A stretch of DNA of 64,000 nt from JBAZJI01 sp964596325 (GCA_964596325.1 CAZQSQ010000004.1:9319-73318); one strand, 5' to 3'. Shown: positions 6,430 to 13,963, numbered from the stretch's first letter. Numbers and translations: made by a program. Notes: a model not told the origin generated them from the sequence alone.

Positions 6430-6461
6430 ATTTTTGATTTGTAATTTGGAATTGATCCCTC

Positions 6462-7907
6462 TTATACTCTATGCTTTTTCTTAATGCTCTTGTCTGCCTG
6501 CTCATTGGCGCTATCAATGCCTTTGTTGGCCTGTGCCCGCATAGAAAGCAATTCCTTTTCCGGCATAGCCGCCAGTTCCTTGGCCATCTTCGAGAGAATC
6601 TCTTGGTCGTTTAGGGCCGGGTCGTCGATTACACGCTCTAACAATACGTCTAAAATTTGGCCAATTTTGGGCCCCGGAGCCACACCTAAAAGCTGCATCA
6701 AATCATTACCATTGAGCTTGAGCATTTTGGGGCTAATAGGGTCTTGGGATACTTTGTCTATAATGTAGCGCAAATGGCGGAGCTTATAGGGCTCGGCCTT
6801 GGGGCAACCCGAACCAATGCGATCCGCTTGGCGCACCAGCAAAAGGTCTTCCACGTTTTGTGTGCCCACATTGCGGATGAGGCGGCGCACCGAACTTTCT
6901 GTAACTTCACCGGCGTTGTAATAGAAAAGGTGATAGCGCACTAGAGAAACAACCTTTTCCGCTTCTTTTTTGGAAAACTTTAATCTCTCCATGATGCGTG
7001 CGGCCATGCGCCCGCCAACAACTTCGTGCCCATAAAAAGTTGAATTGATTCCTTGGCCGCGCTTGGTTTTGGGCTTGCCGATATCGTGCAAAAGAGAGGC
7101 CAGTTTTACCAGGGCAGGGAAGTCTTTTTTATCCGCATATTCCAAACTTTTCAGCGAATGCTCATAGACATCAAACTTGTGATGTTTGTTTTGGCCAACC
7201 TTATAACCTTCTAAAAGTTCTGGCAAAACAATTTGCAACAAGCCGGTTTCGCGCATCAGCTCGATGCCTTTGTGGGCGCGCGGGCAGGCCACTATTTTCA
7301 TCAGCTCGTCGCGCACGCGCTCGGCGGAAACATCTTTCAAATTTTTAGCCTTTTGGCAAATGGCCTCAAAAGTTTTCTCTTCCAGCCTAAAACCCAAAAC
7401 CGTAGCAAAGCGCACGGCGCGCATAAGGCGCAAAGCGTCTTCTTCAAAGCGCTCTTGGGGCTCGCGCACTGCGCGTACCAGCTTGGCTTTCAAATCAATT
7501 TGGCCCTCAAAAGGATCAATAATATTTTTGGCCAAATCCAAAGCCATGGCATTGATCGTAAAATCGCGGCGGCTCAAATCCTCTTCAATGATTTTAGCCC
7601 ATTCCACCTTGCCCGGGTGGCGTCTATCCTCATACATGCTTTCCGTGCGGAAGGGTGTGACCTCAATGTTCTGCAAATTGGATATTTGGCTTCCGGTTAA
7701 AACCGTGACTGTACCAAAATCATTGGCATAAAAATTCTTAGGGAAAAACTCCTGGATTTGGGCCGGGTTAGCATCGGTGGTAATATCCCAATCTTTGGGC
7801 TCCACACCTAAAAGCAGGTCGCGCACGCACCCGCCCACGGCATAGGCCTTAAAGCCTTTGGCCTGCAAAGTTTCCAAAATAGTTTTAACTTCTTGGGGTA
7901 TATCCAT
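6462..7907 (-). CDS. cca: CCA tRNA nucleotidyltransferase with HD domain
   Basis: This enzyme adds or repairs the 3' CCA of tRNAs from CTP and ATP. The N-terminal nucleotidyltransferase head shows GGCVRDLLLG and the metal-binding DWD at about residues 37-39, then the RRDFTINAMA motif; a class II RNA-binding neck follows, and an HD phosphohydrolase domain with LLHDIGKPKTKRG lies near residues 265-280. The 481-residue length is normal for HD-containing bacterial members. It matters here because two of the intact tRNA genes in this window (both Arg) lack an encoded CCA, while Pro and Lys carry it. The gene is on the minus strand between opposite-strand genes, with its own terminator. Confidence 0.93.
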   Translation of the reverse strand: MDIPQEVKTILETLQAKGFKAYAVGGCVRDLLLGVEPKDWDITTDANPAQIQEFFPKNFYANDFGTVTVLTGSQISNLQNIEVTPFRTESMYEDRRHPGKVEWAKIIEEDLSRRDFTINAMALDLAKNIIDPFEGQIDLKAKLVRAVREPQERFEEDALRLMRAVRFATVLGFRLEEKTFEAICQKAKNLKDVSAERVRDELMKIVACPRAHKGIELMRETGLLQIVLPELLEGYKVGQNKHHKFDVYEHSLKSLEYADKKDFPALVKLASLLHDIGKPKTKRGQGINSTFYGHEVVGGRMAARIMERLKFSKKEAEKVVSLVRYHLFYYNAGEVTESSVRRLIRNVGTQNVEDLLLVRQADRIGSGCPKAEPYKLRHLRYIIDKVSQDPISPKMLKLNGNDLMQLLGVAPGPKIGQILDVLLERVIDDPALNDQEILSKMAKELAAMPEKELLSMRAQANKGIDSANEQADKSIKKKHRV

Positions 7908-7944
7908 TGTTTGAATTATACAAAACTCTGACTTTTTTTATACC

Positions 7945-7973
7945 TTGACTTATCATAAAAATGATATTATAAT
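7945..7973 (+). promoter_or_regulatory. Promoter of the 218-residue secreted protein gene
   Basis: TTGACT (7945-7950), a 17-bp spacer and TATAAT (7968-7973), followed by a leader of about 60 nt and an AAGGAGG. Confidence 0.75.
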
Positions 7974-8041
7974 ATTAATGAACTTTTAGCAAGCCTTTTG
8001 CTAAAAATGCTCGCGAAAAATCGAAGGAAGGAGATTATTGA

Positions 8042-8698
8042 ATGAAAAACAAAAAAGGATTATTGGCGCCAGTGATTGCCTTGGCAATCGGTTTAGGATT
8101 TTGGGGTGTTATCGGTTTGCAGTTGGTCCGAAACGGACCGGGTGCGCCTCCCCAACAAGCGATCTCGCAAATGTTTCGCCTCCATGAGGCAGCGATTAAG
8201 GAGGGCCAGAATATGTCTTTTGCCAAAAATGAACAGATACATCTGGAAACTTTTTGGCAGCCCACCCAAAATGTCGGCAGTGGGGAAGAGTGCCTCTTAG
8301 GCGCTTTTCGCATTGCCTCCAATATTACGGGCAACACCAAAATTTTGGCTCTTTGCCCTTCATTTAGCCATTTCCCGTCAGATCTTTTCAGTGGCGTGCG
8401 TCTCTACTTTATTAATGCCCAAGGGCTGCAAATCAGCCCCGTCTATACCTTGGAGTCTTACAAATTCAGCTATGACCAAAACAGCGGCTACAATGTCATC
8501 CTTAACGACATCAAGAACTTTGTACTCGTCGGAGGAGCTTCGGAAAGCGTAATCGGCATCTCGGGAATTTGTAAAAAAAATGCTTCAGCGGTCGATTCGA
8601 TGTTGAGCATCACGCCCGGAGGCATGGACGCGCTGACGCCTGACGGAAAAATGATCACCAATGAATCCTCGGCCCACGTGCCATTTTTTGTACGATAA
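8042..8698 (+). CDS. Membrane-anchored or secreted hypothetical protein
   Basis: A 218-residue protein starting at ATG behind GAAGGAAGGAG. The N-terminus is basic (MKNKKG) followed by a hydrophobic stretch (about residues 7-28) that fits a signal anchor. The exported part has two Cys (in GEECLLG and LALCP) and a later one (GICKKN). It looks like a beta-rich extracellular domain. I recognise no family. Its own promoter lies upstream, and a small basic ORF follows twelve bases later. Confidence 0.65.
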   Translation: MKNKKGLLAPVIALAIGLGFWGVIGLQLVRNGPGAPPQQAISQMFRLHEAAIKEGQNMSFAKNEQIHLETFWQPTQNVGSGEECLLGAFRIASNITGNTKILALCPSFSHFPSDLFSGVRLYFINAQGLQISPVYTLESYKFSYDQNSGYNVILNDIKNFVLVGGASESVIGISGICKKNASAVDSMLSITPGGMDALTPDGKMITNESSAHVPFFVR

Positions 8699-8710
8699 GA
8701 AAGGAGAAAA

Positions 8711-8902
8711 ATGCTGCGCAAAACTTTTCGCCAAAGACAAAGATTGAGTTCTGTGAGTTTTCGCCCTTTTGAACTGATAACCGAGGGGCAATACAAAACC
8801 ATCTGTTGTAACCAGCGCCGAAAAAATGCCGGCAAAGACCAAAAATATCTCCCCAAAAGCCAGCCAAAAACCCGCCACTACAAGGCTGTCTATTACTGCT
8901 AA
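8711..8902 (+). CDS. Small basic protein, 63 residues
   Basis: The evidence for a gene is positional: AGAAAGGAG sits seven bases before ATG, the frame begins twelve bases after the previous stop, and a terminator follows the stop directly. The product is rich in Arg, Lys and Gln and contains two Cys near the middle and one at the end. No family is recognised. The opposite strand has a hydrophobic ORF over the same bases (8585-8908), but it lacks an SD and runs against both neighbours, so the plus-strand reading is preferred. Confidence 0.5.
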   Translation: MLRKTFRQRQRLSSVSFRPFELITEGQYKTICCNQRRKNAGKDQKYLPKSQPKTRHYKAVYYC

Positions 8903-8908
8903 AAACAT

Positions 8909-8944
8909 AGCCGCATCAGCTAAAGCCCGATGCGGCTCTTTTTA
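8909..8944 (+). terminator. Intrinsic terminator
   Basis: AGCCGCATC pairs with GATGCGGCT and is followed by a T-rich tract. Confidence 0.75.
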
Positions 8945-9028
8945 TATTCCCAGACTTAAAAATTACTTCCTTATTTCCTCAGGCCTTGGAAAGTGCCAAG
9001 GGCCCTTGCGCAAGGCGGCAGGCGGCGC

Positions 9029-9106
9029 TAATAAATCCAAGCCCGTTCGGGCTTGATTTTATTAGTAACTTCGTACATTGATTTTTAGCCATTTTTATGG
9101 TATAAT
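9029..9106 (+). promoter_or_regulatory. Promoter module A, second copy
   Basis: A hairpin (CTAATAAATCCAAGCCC with its near complement ending TTATTAG) is followed by TTGATT (9078-9083), a 17-bp spacer and TATAAT (9101-9106). It aligns with 1664-1738 through the hairpin's 3' arm, both promoter elements and most of the spacer. Confidence 0.65.
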
Positions 9107-9142
9107 ATATTATGTTCTAGAAAAACTAAATAGGAGGATTAC

Positions 9143-10297
9143 ATGGCTGAAAAGACCGAAAAATTTTCACCGTTTTTTAAGACCGCTTCCGGCTTTGCCC
9201 TTTTAGGCTTGATGCTTTATGCGCTGGTAATCATCGTCTCTGGTCTTCTCAGATCTCTTGCCACCGGCATTACGATCTTTGAAACCATCAGGGGCGACAT
9301 TCTCATTGTTACGGGCCTACCCATATATTTTGCCGCCATCTTTATTATCAAGATTGTGGACAGATTTATGCCTCAGCCCATACCAGAGCCCATCGCCAAA
9401 GTTGAGCCGGAAATTCTGGATATTCCCGAAGCCTCGTTGCTCGCGGATTTCCAGAATTATCAAAGCGACCCTGGCCCGCAAGCCAGCGCCAACACTATCC
9501 TGACTTTTCAAATCGCGCAAAGCCACATTAAAAGAATCTCCGGTCAGCTGGCCAAAGTGGCCGCCTGCACCAAGGCTAAAGATTTGAAAAAGGAAAGGAC
9601 TGTTTTGCTGGAATACGTAAACACGGCCTTTGGCGATATGCGCCAAGACCGTCCGCCACTGCAAGCCGTCGATCTCATCGAAAGGCTTTGCCACGCCTTA
9701 CTCAAGCTCCCGCTGGAAGCCATCAACCGCTACAAGCATTGGCAAAATGAAAGGAATATTCTGCTCGGATTTTGCCGCCTTTATGCCGATGACAGCGTCC
9801 GCCTCGCCAAGCTCAAAGATATCATTTCCCTTTATGAGCCCGAGGATGACATTGTCTGGATCTTGGAAGAAATCAACAGTCATCGTTGCTTAAAAGACGA
9901 GCAGTCCGAAATTAAGGAAGTCTGGGCTACGTTTTGCAAAAACAAAAGCCGCTGCTTAGACAAACTTTGGGCTATGGAGCAGATGCTTGATTTGCGTCGA
10001 CAGCTTCTCCGCTGGCGCTACGCCAAGGATGTCCGCGATGTTCCGCCGCCTTTGGTGGCTCTTGCCGGGATAATGGAAATTGCCGGACCGCTCAACCCTA
10101 GTGATGCGGAAAGGTTCAAAACCCTTTTCAATTCACTCTTCTTCAGGCAGCCAAGCTACCAAGAAGTGGCCAAAATCACCCCGCTCATCGACATTGAAGC
10201 CCCATTAGCCGTCTGCCACAGACGCCACAAAGTTCTAAGGCATCCGCAAGACCCAATTCCTGGAAACAAGAAGAAAAAGAAAAAAGGGAAAAAGTAA
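9143..10297 (+). CDS. Membrane protein with long helical cytoplasmic domain
   Basis: A 384-residue protein with SD AGGAGG before ATG. Two TM helices (about residues 15-38 and 50-72) are followed by a Pro-rich linker (PQPIPEPIAKVEP) and about 270 mostly helical residues with several conserved-looking Cys and Arg. The extreme C-terminus is a lysine run (KKKKKKGKK type). With both TM helices at the N-terminus, the large domain should be cytoplasmic. I recognise no family. It is controlled by promoter module A, shared with the small membrane protein at 1788, and ends at a terminator. Confidence 0.7.
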   Translation: MAEKTEKFSPFFKTASGFALLGLMLYALVIIVSGLLRSLATGITIFETIRGDILIVTGLPIYFAAIFIIKIVDRFMPQPIPEPIAKVEPEILDIPEASLLADFQNYQSDPGPQASANTILTFQIAQSHIKRISGQLAKVAACTKAKDLKKERTVLLEYVNTAFGDMRQDRPPLQAVDLIERLCHALLKLPLEAINRYKHWQNERNILLGFCRLYADDSVRLAKLKDIISLYEPEDDIVWILEEINSHRCLKDEQSEIKEVWATFCKNKSRCLDKLWAMEQMLDLRRQLLRWRYAKDVRDVPPPLVALAGIMEIAGPLNPSDAERFKTLFNSLFFRQPSYQEVAKITPLIDIEAPLAVCHRRHKVLRHPQDPIPGNKKKKKKGKK

Positions 10298-10354
10298 ATC
10301 AGACTCAAATAATCCCCCAAATGTAACCGCAAACAAAGGCCGCCAAGGCCTAAA

Positions 10355-10385
10355 AAGCCCCCTCCCAAAGGGGGCTTGTTTTTTT
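10355..10385 (+). terminator. Intrinsic terminator
   Basis: AAGCCCCC pairs with GGGGGCTT, followed by G and seven T. Confidence 0.85.
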
Positions 10386-10442
10386 GAAAGCTGATGGTAT
10401 GTTGCATTGTGCATCTTTAATAAACAGCAAAAGGAGGCCCCG

Positions 10443-10805
10443 ATGGCCGAAGACCAAACGCAACGGCGCAAGAAAAAACTGTTGGCGGATTTCAGGCGCG
10501 CTATTGGGCGCCTGCGACGGAAACTGCGGTGGTGGTTTTTATACACTATAAAACCTTTGGGTAATGGGATGGGCTATGTCATCGAAAAATTATTCGGAGA
10601 CGATTCTCTACTTTTTCTGGCCCTGCTCACCAAGGAAGACAAACTAAGCTATGAAACCAACCGCGAAGAAATCAGAGAAAAAGCCGAGGAAGAATTGGGA
10701 AAATTTTCTCGGGAAGACGGTGTCGAAGTCTGGCAGTCAAAACGCTGCAAAGAAAATTATTTCGACCCCCACGACCATGAAAGAGGAGGGGAGTATCATG
10801 ATTAA
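10443..10805 (+). CDS. Hypothetical basic protein, 120 residues
   Basis: The start is the ATG after AAAAGGAGG. The N-terminal 35 residues are strongly basic (RRKKKLLADFRRAIGRLRRKLRWW), followed by a moderately hydrophobic segment (about 35-65) that could lie on or in the membrane and an acidic helical region (EEIREKAEEELG). The tail is charged and His-rich. No family is recognised. Its last eight bases overlap the next gene, so the two are probably translationally coupled. Confidence 0.6.
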   Translation: MAEDQTQRRKKKLLADFRRAIGRLRRKLRWWFLYTIKPLGNGMGYVIEKLFGDDSLLFLALLTKEDKLSYETNREEIREKAEEELGKFSREDGVEVWQSKRCKENYFDPHDHERGGEYHD

Positions 10806-11067
10806 AATAAACGGCGATAAACCCAAGCAAAAACTCCGGCAAGAATGTAAAAACGTTATAATCGGAGCTGTCGTTTTCACTATCTTATTTCTGCTGGCGA
10901 CCTGGTATCTGGTGAGCGTTACTTTGCCTGAAGAAGCAGTTGTCAGTATTATTGGCATTGTCATTTGCTTGGCCATGGTGGTAACCGTTATCCTTACCGT
11001 TATCCGGCAACTGGCAAAGCTCAAGGCAGAAGAAAAAGAGCTCCAGCAAAGCCAAATAGCGCCTTAA
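10798..11067 (+). CDS. Small two-TM membrane protein, 89 residues
   Basis: The ATG at 10798 is preceded by GAGGAGGGG and lies inside the end of the previous gene. The product has a basic N-terminus, TM helices at about residues 20-41 and 46-68, and a charged amphipathic C-terminal helix (LAKLKAEEKELQ). It may act with its partner, which has a basic membrane-proximal segment, but no family is recognised. Confidence 0.65.
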   Translation: MIKINGDKPKQKLRQECKNVIIGAVVFTILFLLATWYLVSVTLPEEAVVSIIGIVICLAMVVTVILTVIRQLAKLKAEEKELQQSQIAP

Positions 11068-11081
11068 AATAAAACATTACA

Positions 11082-11103
11082 AATGGGCCTTAAGCCCATT
11101 TTT
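11082..11103 (+). terminator. Intrinsic terminator
   Basis: AATGGGC-CTTAA-GCCCATT followed by a T run. Confidence 0.75.
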
Positions 11104-11110
11104 GCTTACC

Positions 11111-11138
11111 TTGATTTTTTCGAAAATAATGATATAAT
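11111..11138 (+). promoter_or_regulatory. Promoter of the SDR gene
   Basis: TTGATT (11111-11116), a 16-bp spacer and TATAAT (11133-11138). Confidence 0.7.
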
Positions 11139-11176
11139 ATAATCGCTAAATTAAAAACTACATAAGGAGGTAGAGC

Positions 11177-12028
11177 TTGAATAATAAAAGAAAAGTATTG
11201 ATTTTTGGCGCCTCGTCAGGCTTTGGCTTAGCTATAGCCAAATTCCTTGATAAGCAAGATTATCAAGTCATCGGCACCAGCCGCAAGAAATTTTTCTGCC
11301 CCGAGCCATTCGGATTTGAAATACTAAATTGCGATATCAGCATCCCACAAACCGTGGCTTGGGCTATCAAAGAAGCGCATGACAAACTCGGAGGGCTTGA
11401 TGCCATCATCAACTGCGCCGGACATGGGCTATCAGGGGCCAGCGAAACGGCCACGCAAGAGCAAGCACAAGGACAATTTGACGCCAATTACTTTGGCGCC
11501 GTCAATGTGCTTAATTGCGCCCTGCAACTGGCAGCTGGCCGGAAAGAACCGCCGCTCAAACTGATTCAGATTAGTTCGATTGCCGCTGCGGTGGGTGTTC
11601 CTTTCCAACCTTATTACTCTGCCAGCAAAGCCGCCATCGAAATGCATTTTGAATCGGTGGATCGCGAGCTTCTCGGCCAAGCTTTGCAGCTTGTGCTTAT
11701 AGAGCCCGGGGATTTTGCAACCAATTTCACGATCAATCGGAAAAAAACAGCCTGCTTAAAAACAACCTCTCGAGACGAAGAATCAATCCGCAACTCCTTG
11801 CGCAACCTCGCCTGTGAAAGGGCCGTAGGGGAAATGGAGCGCTCAGAAAAAAATGGTAGCAATCCGCAGGACCTCGCCAAGCTTGTCGCCCGCATTTTGC
11901 AAATGCGCCAACCAAAGCTCCGCTACCATATTGGCAAACCACTGGAAATTCTCGCCCTCTACCTTAAACCCTTGCTGCCCCAAAGCACTTTTCGCAGCCT
12001 TATCCGCGGCAATTACAAAATCAAATAG
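11177..12028 (+). CDS. Short-chain dehydrogenase/reductase
   Basis: An NAD(P)-dependent oxidoreductase of the classical SDR type. The Rossmann nucleotide motif GASSGFG is near residues 11-17, the structural NCAGHG follows DAIIN at about residue 78, the catalytic Ser lies in QISSIAA and the YxxxK pair in YYSASK, and a post-catalytic PGDFATNF motif is present. The length (283) is slightly above the usual 250 because of a C-terminal helical extension. The start is TTG behind AAGGAGG; no ATG or GTG lies near it. The substrate is unknown. The gene stands alone between its own promoter and terminator. Confidence 0.88.
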   Translation: MNNKRKVLIFGASSGFGLAIAKFLDKQDYQVIGTSRKKFFCPEPFGFEILNCDISIPQTVAWAIKEAHDKLGGLDAIINCAGHGLSGASETATQEQAQGQFDANYFGAVNVLNCALQLAAGRKEPPLKLIQISSIAAAVGVPFQPYYSASKAAIEMHFESVDRELLGQALQLVLIEPGDFATNFTINRKKTACLKTTSRDEESIRNSLRNLACERAVGEMERSEKNGSNPQDLAKLVARILQMRQPKLRYHIGKPLEILALYLKPLLPQSTFRSLIRGNYKIK

Positions 12029-12048
12029 CTTCCTTTGGAGGCTTTTTT
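12027..12048 (+). terminator. Terminator of the SDR gene
   Basis: An imperfect stem AGCTTCC/GGAGGCT with a three-base loop, followed by six T; it overlaps the stop codon. Confidence 0.6.
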
Positions 12049-12089
12049 CTTTATGGAAATTGTTTATTTAATTTGCTACCCTTACTTAT

Positions 12090-12161
12090 GCCCCTGTAGC
12101 TTAATGGATAGAGCACTGGTCTTCGGAACCAGTGATGTGGGTTCGATTCCTGCCAGGGGCA
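12090..12161 (+). tRNA. tRNA-Arg (anticodon TCG)
   Basis: Acceptor GCCCCTG pairs with CAGGGGC, the D-arm is GCTTAATGGATAGAGC, anticodon stem CTGGT/ACCAG encloses CTTCGGA (anticodon TCG, G37), and T-stem GTGGG/CCTGC encloses TTCGATT. The discriminator is A and CCA is not encoded, so the CCA-adding enzyme is needed. It reads CGA and possibly other CGN codons. Confidence 0.92.
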
Positions 12162-12176
12162 CTAATTAAAAATAAT

Positions 12177-12437
12177 ATGACTACATTAACAGTAGTTAAT
12201 ATAAAATGCGGGGGATGCGAAAAAAGCATTGCCTCGGCCTTAGAAAAACTCGGCTGCAAAAATATTGCAGTTGACGTTGCCAAGCAACAGATCTCCTTTG
12301 AGGGAGGGGATATTGGCAAAATAAAAAAAGAATTGGCCAAAATGGGCTATCCGGAAGCCAGCAGCCCAGAGGCCAAGAGCCTCCTCAAAAAAGCCACCTC
12401 CTATGCCTCGTGCATGGTTGGCAGGTTAAAAAAATAA
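12177..12437 (+). CDS. Heavy-metal-associated (HMA) domain protein
   Basis: An 86-residue protein whose N-terminal 65 residues form an HMA ferredoxin-like domain: strand VVNIKCGGCEKS with the metal-binding CxxC at residues 11-14, a helix, strand NIAVDVAKQQISF, and a second helix (KIKKELAKMGY). Such free-standing domains bind and hand over Cu(I) or similar soft metals. After the domain there is an extra basic helical tail with one Cys. It begins 16 bases after tRNA-Arg without a clear SD, so it may share the tRNA transcript. The domain call is firm; the metal is unknown. Confidence 0.82.
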   Translation: MTTLTVVNIKCGGCEKSIASALEKLGCKNIAVDVAKQQISFEGGDIGKIKKELAKMGYPEASSPEAKSLLKKATSYASCMVGRLKK

Positions 12438-12444
12438 ACATTTG

Positions 12445-12469
12445 AAAGAGCCTTTGCGGGCTCTTTTTT
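12445..12469 (+). terminator. Terminator after the HMA gene
   Basis: AAAGAGCC pairs with GGGCTCTTT around five bases and is followed by T residues. Confidence 0.8.
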
Positions 12470-12485
12470 GTTTGCTTTGACCCTA

Positions 12486-12513
12486 TTGACAAACAATATT
12501 TATATTACATAAT
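12486..12513 (+). promoter_or_regulatory. Promoter of the 275-residue hypothetical gene
   Basis: TTGACA (12486-12491), a 16-bp spacer and CATAAT (12508-12513), with a leader of about 90 nt that contains the short stem CTACGG-TCAAG-CCGTAAG. Confidence 0.6.
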
Positions 12514-12611
12514 GCAAATAGCGCTTACCCTGCAAGGCAGAGGAAACAACAAGCGCCACCGCGCCTACGGTCAAGCCGTAAGGTTAACAAAGCGGAGAAA
12601 GGACTTTAAAA

Positions 12612-13439
12612 ATGGCAATGAAAATTGAGGCAACGGTTGGTCTCTTACCAAAGTTGGTGGAAAATGGAAGCGGGGAAGCTACCCGCCAAGTGCTGGAAAC
12701 AATTCTCCCGATTTACAACAAATTTATACAAAGGAAACTTCATTGGTCCGATCCTGATCACAACTTCGGTGGTACCCCAGAGGCACGCATAATCATTCCT
12801 GTACCAAGAAACAGCTCCAACCCCTATGCCTATGCCATTACCGATCCTATTGGCATCCATGTTGTGGCCACCTCTTTCATTGAGGGAAACAAAAGCCACA
12901 AAAATTTCTTACTGGTTATTCCGCCACATGAAATCAAACGTTTTAACGACATTTTCTCTGAGGTCAATTTCGCCCTCGGAGACAATGATCTTCTCGTCTG
13001 GGATAAACTCAAAGCCAACCGCGCCGAGCTGGAAAGTCTGACGCCCGACTACGAAGGCAAGCAGACCAAAAGGATGCTGGCAGAATTTGTAAAGCATTGT
13101 CAAAGATTTGGCATTTTCTCCGCTGCAGAAGCCCAAGAAAGAGAAGGGGAGTTTATCATTGCCTGTTCTCGGACCAGGGCTAAGGCCAAGGAAAATCGCG
13201 CCCGTTTCAAGGCAGATCTCGAACGTAAACGCTGTAGCCCTACGTCTCGATTCTATGATTCAAAATACTCAGATGGGACTTTTCCTGCAGCCGAAAGCAA
13301 TGTAATGCAGAATTACATTGACAAGCGCTTTACCATTTACATACCAGAAAAATCCTGGCGTGGAGAAATGACGCTTTTCAATCTCGCGAATGTGAGCATT
13401 GAAACCAAACCCGAAATCACACAGCTCTCAATTGATTAA
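12612..13439 (+). CDS. Hypothetical soluble protein, 275 residues
   Basis: I do not recognise a family. The start is the ATG after GGAGAAAGGA. There is no signal peptide or TM segment. The first half is mixed alpha/beta, with short strands such as EARIIIPVP, GIHVVATSF and FLLVIPP; a basic helical stretch (about residues 185-215, rich in Arg and Lys) follows, and the C-terminus has IYIPEKSWRG. The Arg/Lys-rich region could contact nucleic acid, but this is a guess. It has its own promoter and terminator. Confidence 0.6.
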   Translation: MAMKIEATVGLLPKLVENGSGEATRQVLETILPIYNKFIQRKLHWSDPDHNFGGTPEARIIIPVPRNSSNPYAYAITDPIGIHVVATSFIEGNKSHKNFLLVIPPHEIKRFNDIFSEVNFALGDNDLLVWDKLKANRAELESLTPDYEGKQTKRMLAEFVKHCQRFGIFSAAEAQEREGEFIIACSRTRAKAKENRARFKADLERKRCSPTSRFYDSKYSDGTFPAAESNVMQNYIDKRFTIYIPEKSWRGEMTLFNLANVSIETKPEITQLSID

Positions 13440-13444
13440 TCACA

Positions 13445-13468
13445 AACCCGCCAATCGGCGGGTTTTTT
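13445..13468 (+). terminator. Intrinsic terminator
   Basis: AACCCGCC-AATC-GGCGGGTT followed by T residues; it ends just before the 3' end of the minus-strand tRNA-Arg. Confidence 0.85.
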
Positions 13469-13471
13469 ATG

Positions 13472-13543
13472 TGCTCCCAGCAGGAATCGAACCTGCACCT
13501 GCAGCTTCGGAGGCCACTGTTGTATCCATTCAACTATGGGAGC
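13472..13543 (-). tRNA. tRNA-Arg (anticodon CCG)
   Basis: On the minus strand, acceptor GCTCCCA pairs with TGGGAGC, D-stem GTTG/CAAC, anticodon stem GTGGC/GCTGC encloses CTCCGAA (anticodon CCG, A37), and T-stem GCAGG/CCTGC encloses TTCGATT. The discriminator is A and CCA is not encoded. A second, interrupted copy of this gene lies immediately upstream on the same strand. Confidence 0.9.
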
Positions 13544-13571
13544 AATACTCAATATTTGATTGTTCGATTCC

Positions 13572-13702
13572 TTTCCCAGCAGGCGCCGCCAAGGCGGCAT
13601 ACAAGGAATACTAAAATTCGCTGCGCTCATTTTGTATTCCTAATAATCGAACCTGCACCTGCAGCTTGCCAGGCCTCGTTGTATCCATTCAACTATGGGA
13701 GC
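13572..13702 (-). pseudogene. tRNA-Arg-like gene interrupted in the T-loop by a 61-nt hairpin element
   Basis: Reading the minus strand from 13702, the sequence follows tRNA-Arg(CCG) almost base for base through acceptor, D-arm, T-stem and T-loop TTCGATT (ending at 13645). It then has 61 foreign bases (13644-13584), and resumes with CCTGC (T-stem 3' half) and TGGGA (acceptor 3' strand). Relative to the intact gene the anticodon loop is CTGGCAA (anticodon GGC), base 26 is missing, and the last two acceptor bases are AA instead of GC. It is either a decayed duplicate carrying an insertion or a tRNA precursor with an unusual intervening sequence; decay is more likely because the acceptor end is mispaired. 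Confidence 0.7.
13584..13644 (-). repeat. T-arm hairpin element, copy in tRNA-Arg
   Basis: A 61-nt insertion: ATTAG, outer stem GGAATAC/GTATTCC, inner stem AAAAT/ATTTT around the loop GAGCGCAGCGA, a TTA-type bulge region, the linker CTTGTATG, then a second hairpin GCCGCC-TT-GGCGGC. It has the same length and architecture as the copies downstream of tRNA-Lys, but the stem sequences differ and the complementarity is kept. Confidence 0.75.
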
Positions 13703-13752
13703 AAAAGCATGTAAACCATATTAGCAATTTATAGCCCGGTTTCAATGCTTAT

Positions 13753-13780
13753 TTGACATAAAAATGCTTTTGCTTAATAA
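13753..13780 (+). promoter_or_regulatory. Promoter of the small Cys-protein gene
   Basis: TTGACA (13753-13758), a 16-bp spacer and TAATAA (13775-13780). Confidence 0.55.
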
Positions 13781-13813
13781 TGTCTCACTTAACAATTTAT
13801 ATAAAGGAGGTTT

Positions 13814-13951
13814 ATGGCGGAGGATAAAACAGAAAGAACCTGTTACGTGAACGATGATTGCCAGAAATGCGAGCAAAATAAATTTTGCTCTTGGGCCTTC
13901 CGGGAGGACTTGAACATAAAGAAACTTGGTCCTAAAAGGGATGATTCTTAG
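13814..13951 (+). CDS. 45-residue putative zinc-binding protein
   Basis: A short ORF behind a strong AAAGGAGG. The 45-residue product contains four Cys at positions 10, 16, 19 and 25 in a C-x5-C-x2-C-x5-C arrangement, within a charged protein, which suits binding of one metal ion. It is followed 12 bases later by another SD-led gene, and the pair share one promoter. I do not recognise a family. The SD, promoter and neat spacing argue that it is a real gene. Confidence 0.6.
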   Translation: MAEDKTERTCYVNDDCQKCEQNKFCSWAFREDLNIKKLGPKRDDS

Positions 13952-13963
13952 AAAGGAGGAAAA

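Noticed and set aside
8585..8908. Minus-strand hydrophobic ORFs over 8711-8902
   Set aside because: No SD or promoter on that strand; the plus-strand reading has SD, spacing and terminator. Some doubt remains.
13651..13702. Functional tRNA-Ala (anticodon loop with GGC) at the interrupted locus
   Set aside because: The body matches the neighbouring tRNA-Arg, base 26 is missing, the acceptor end is mispaired, and the T-arm is interrupted.
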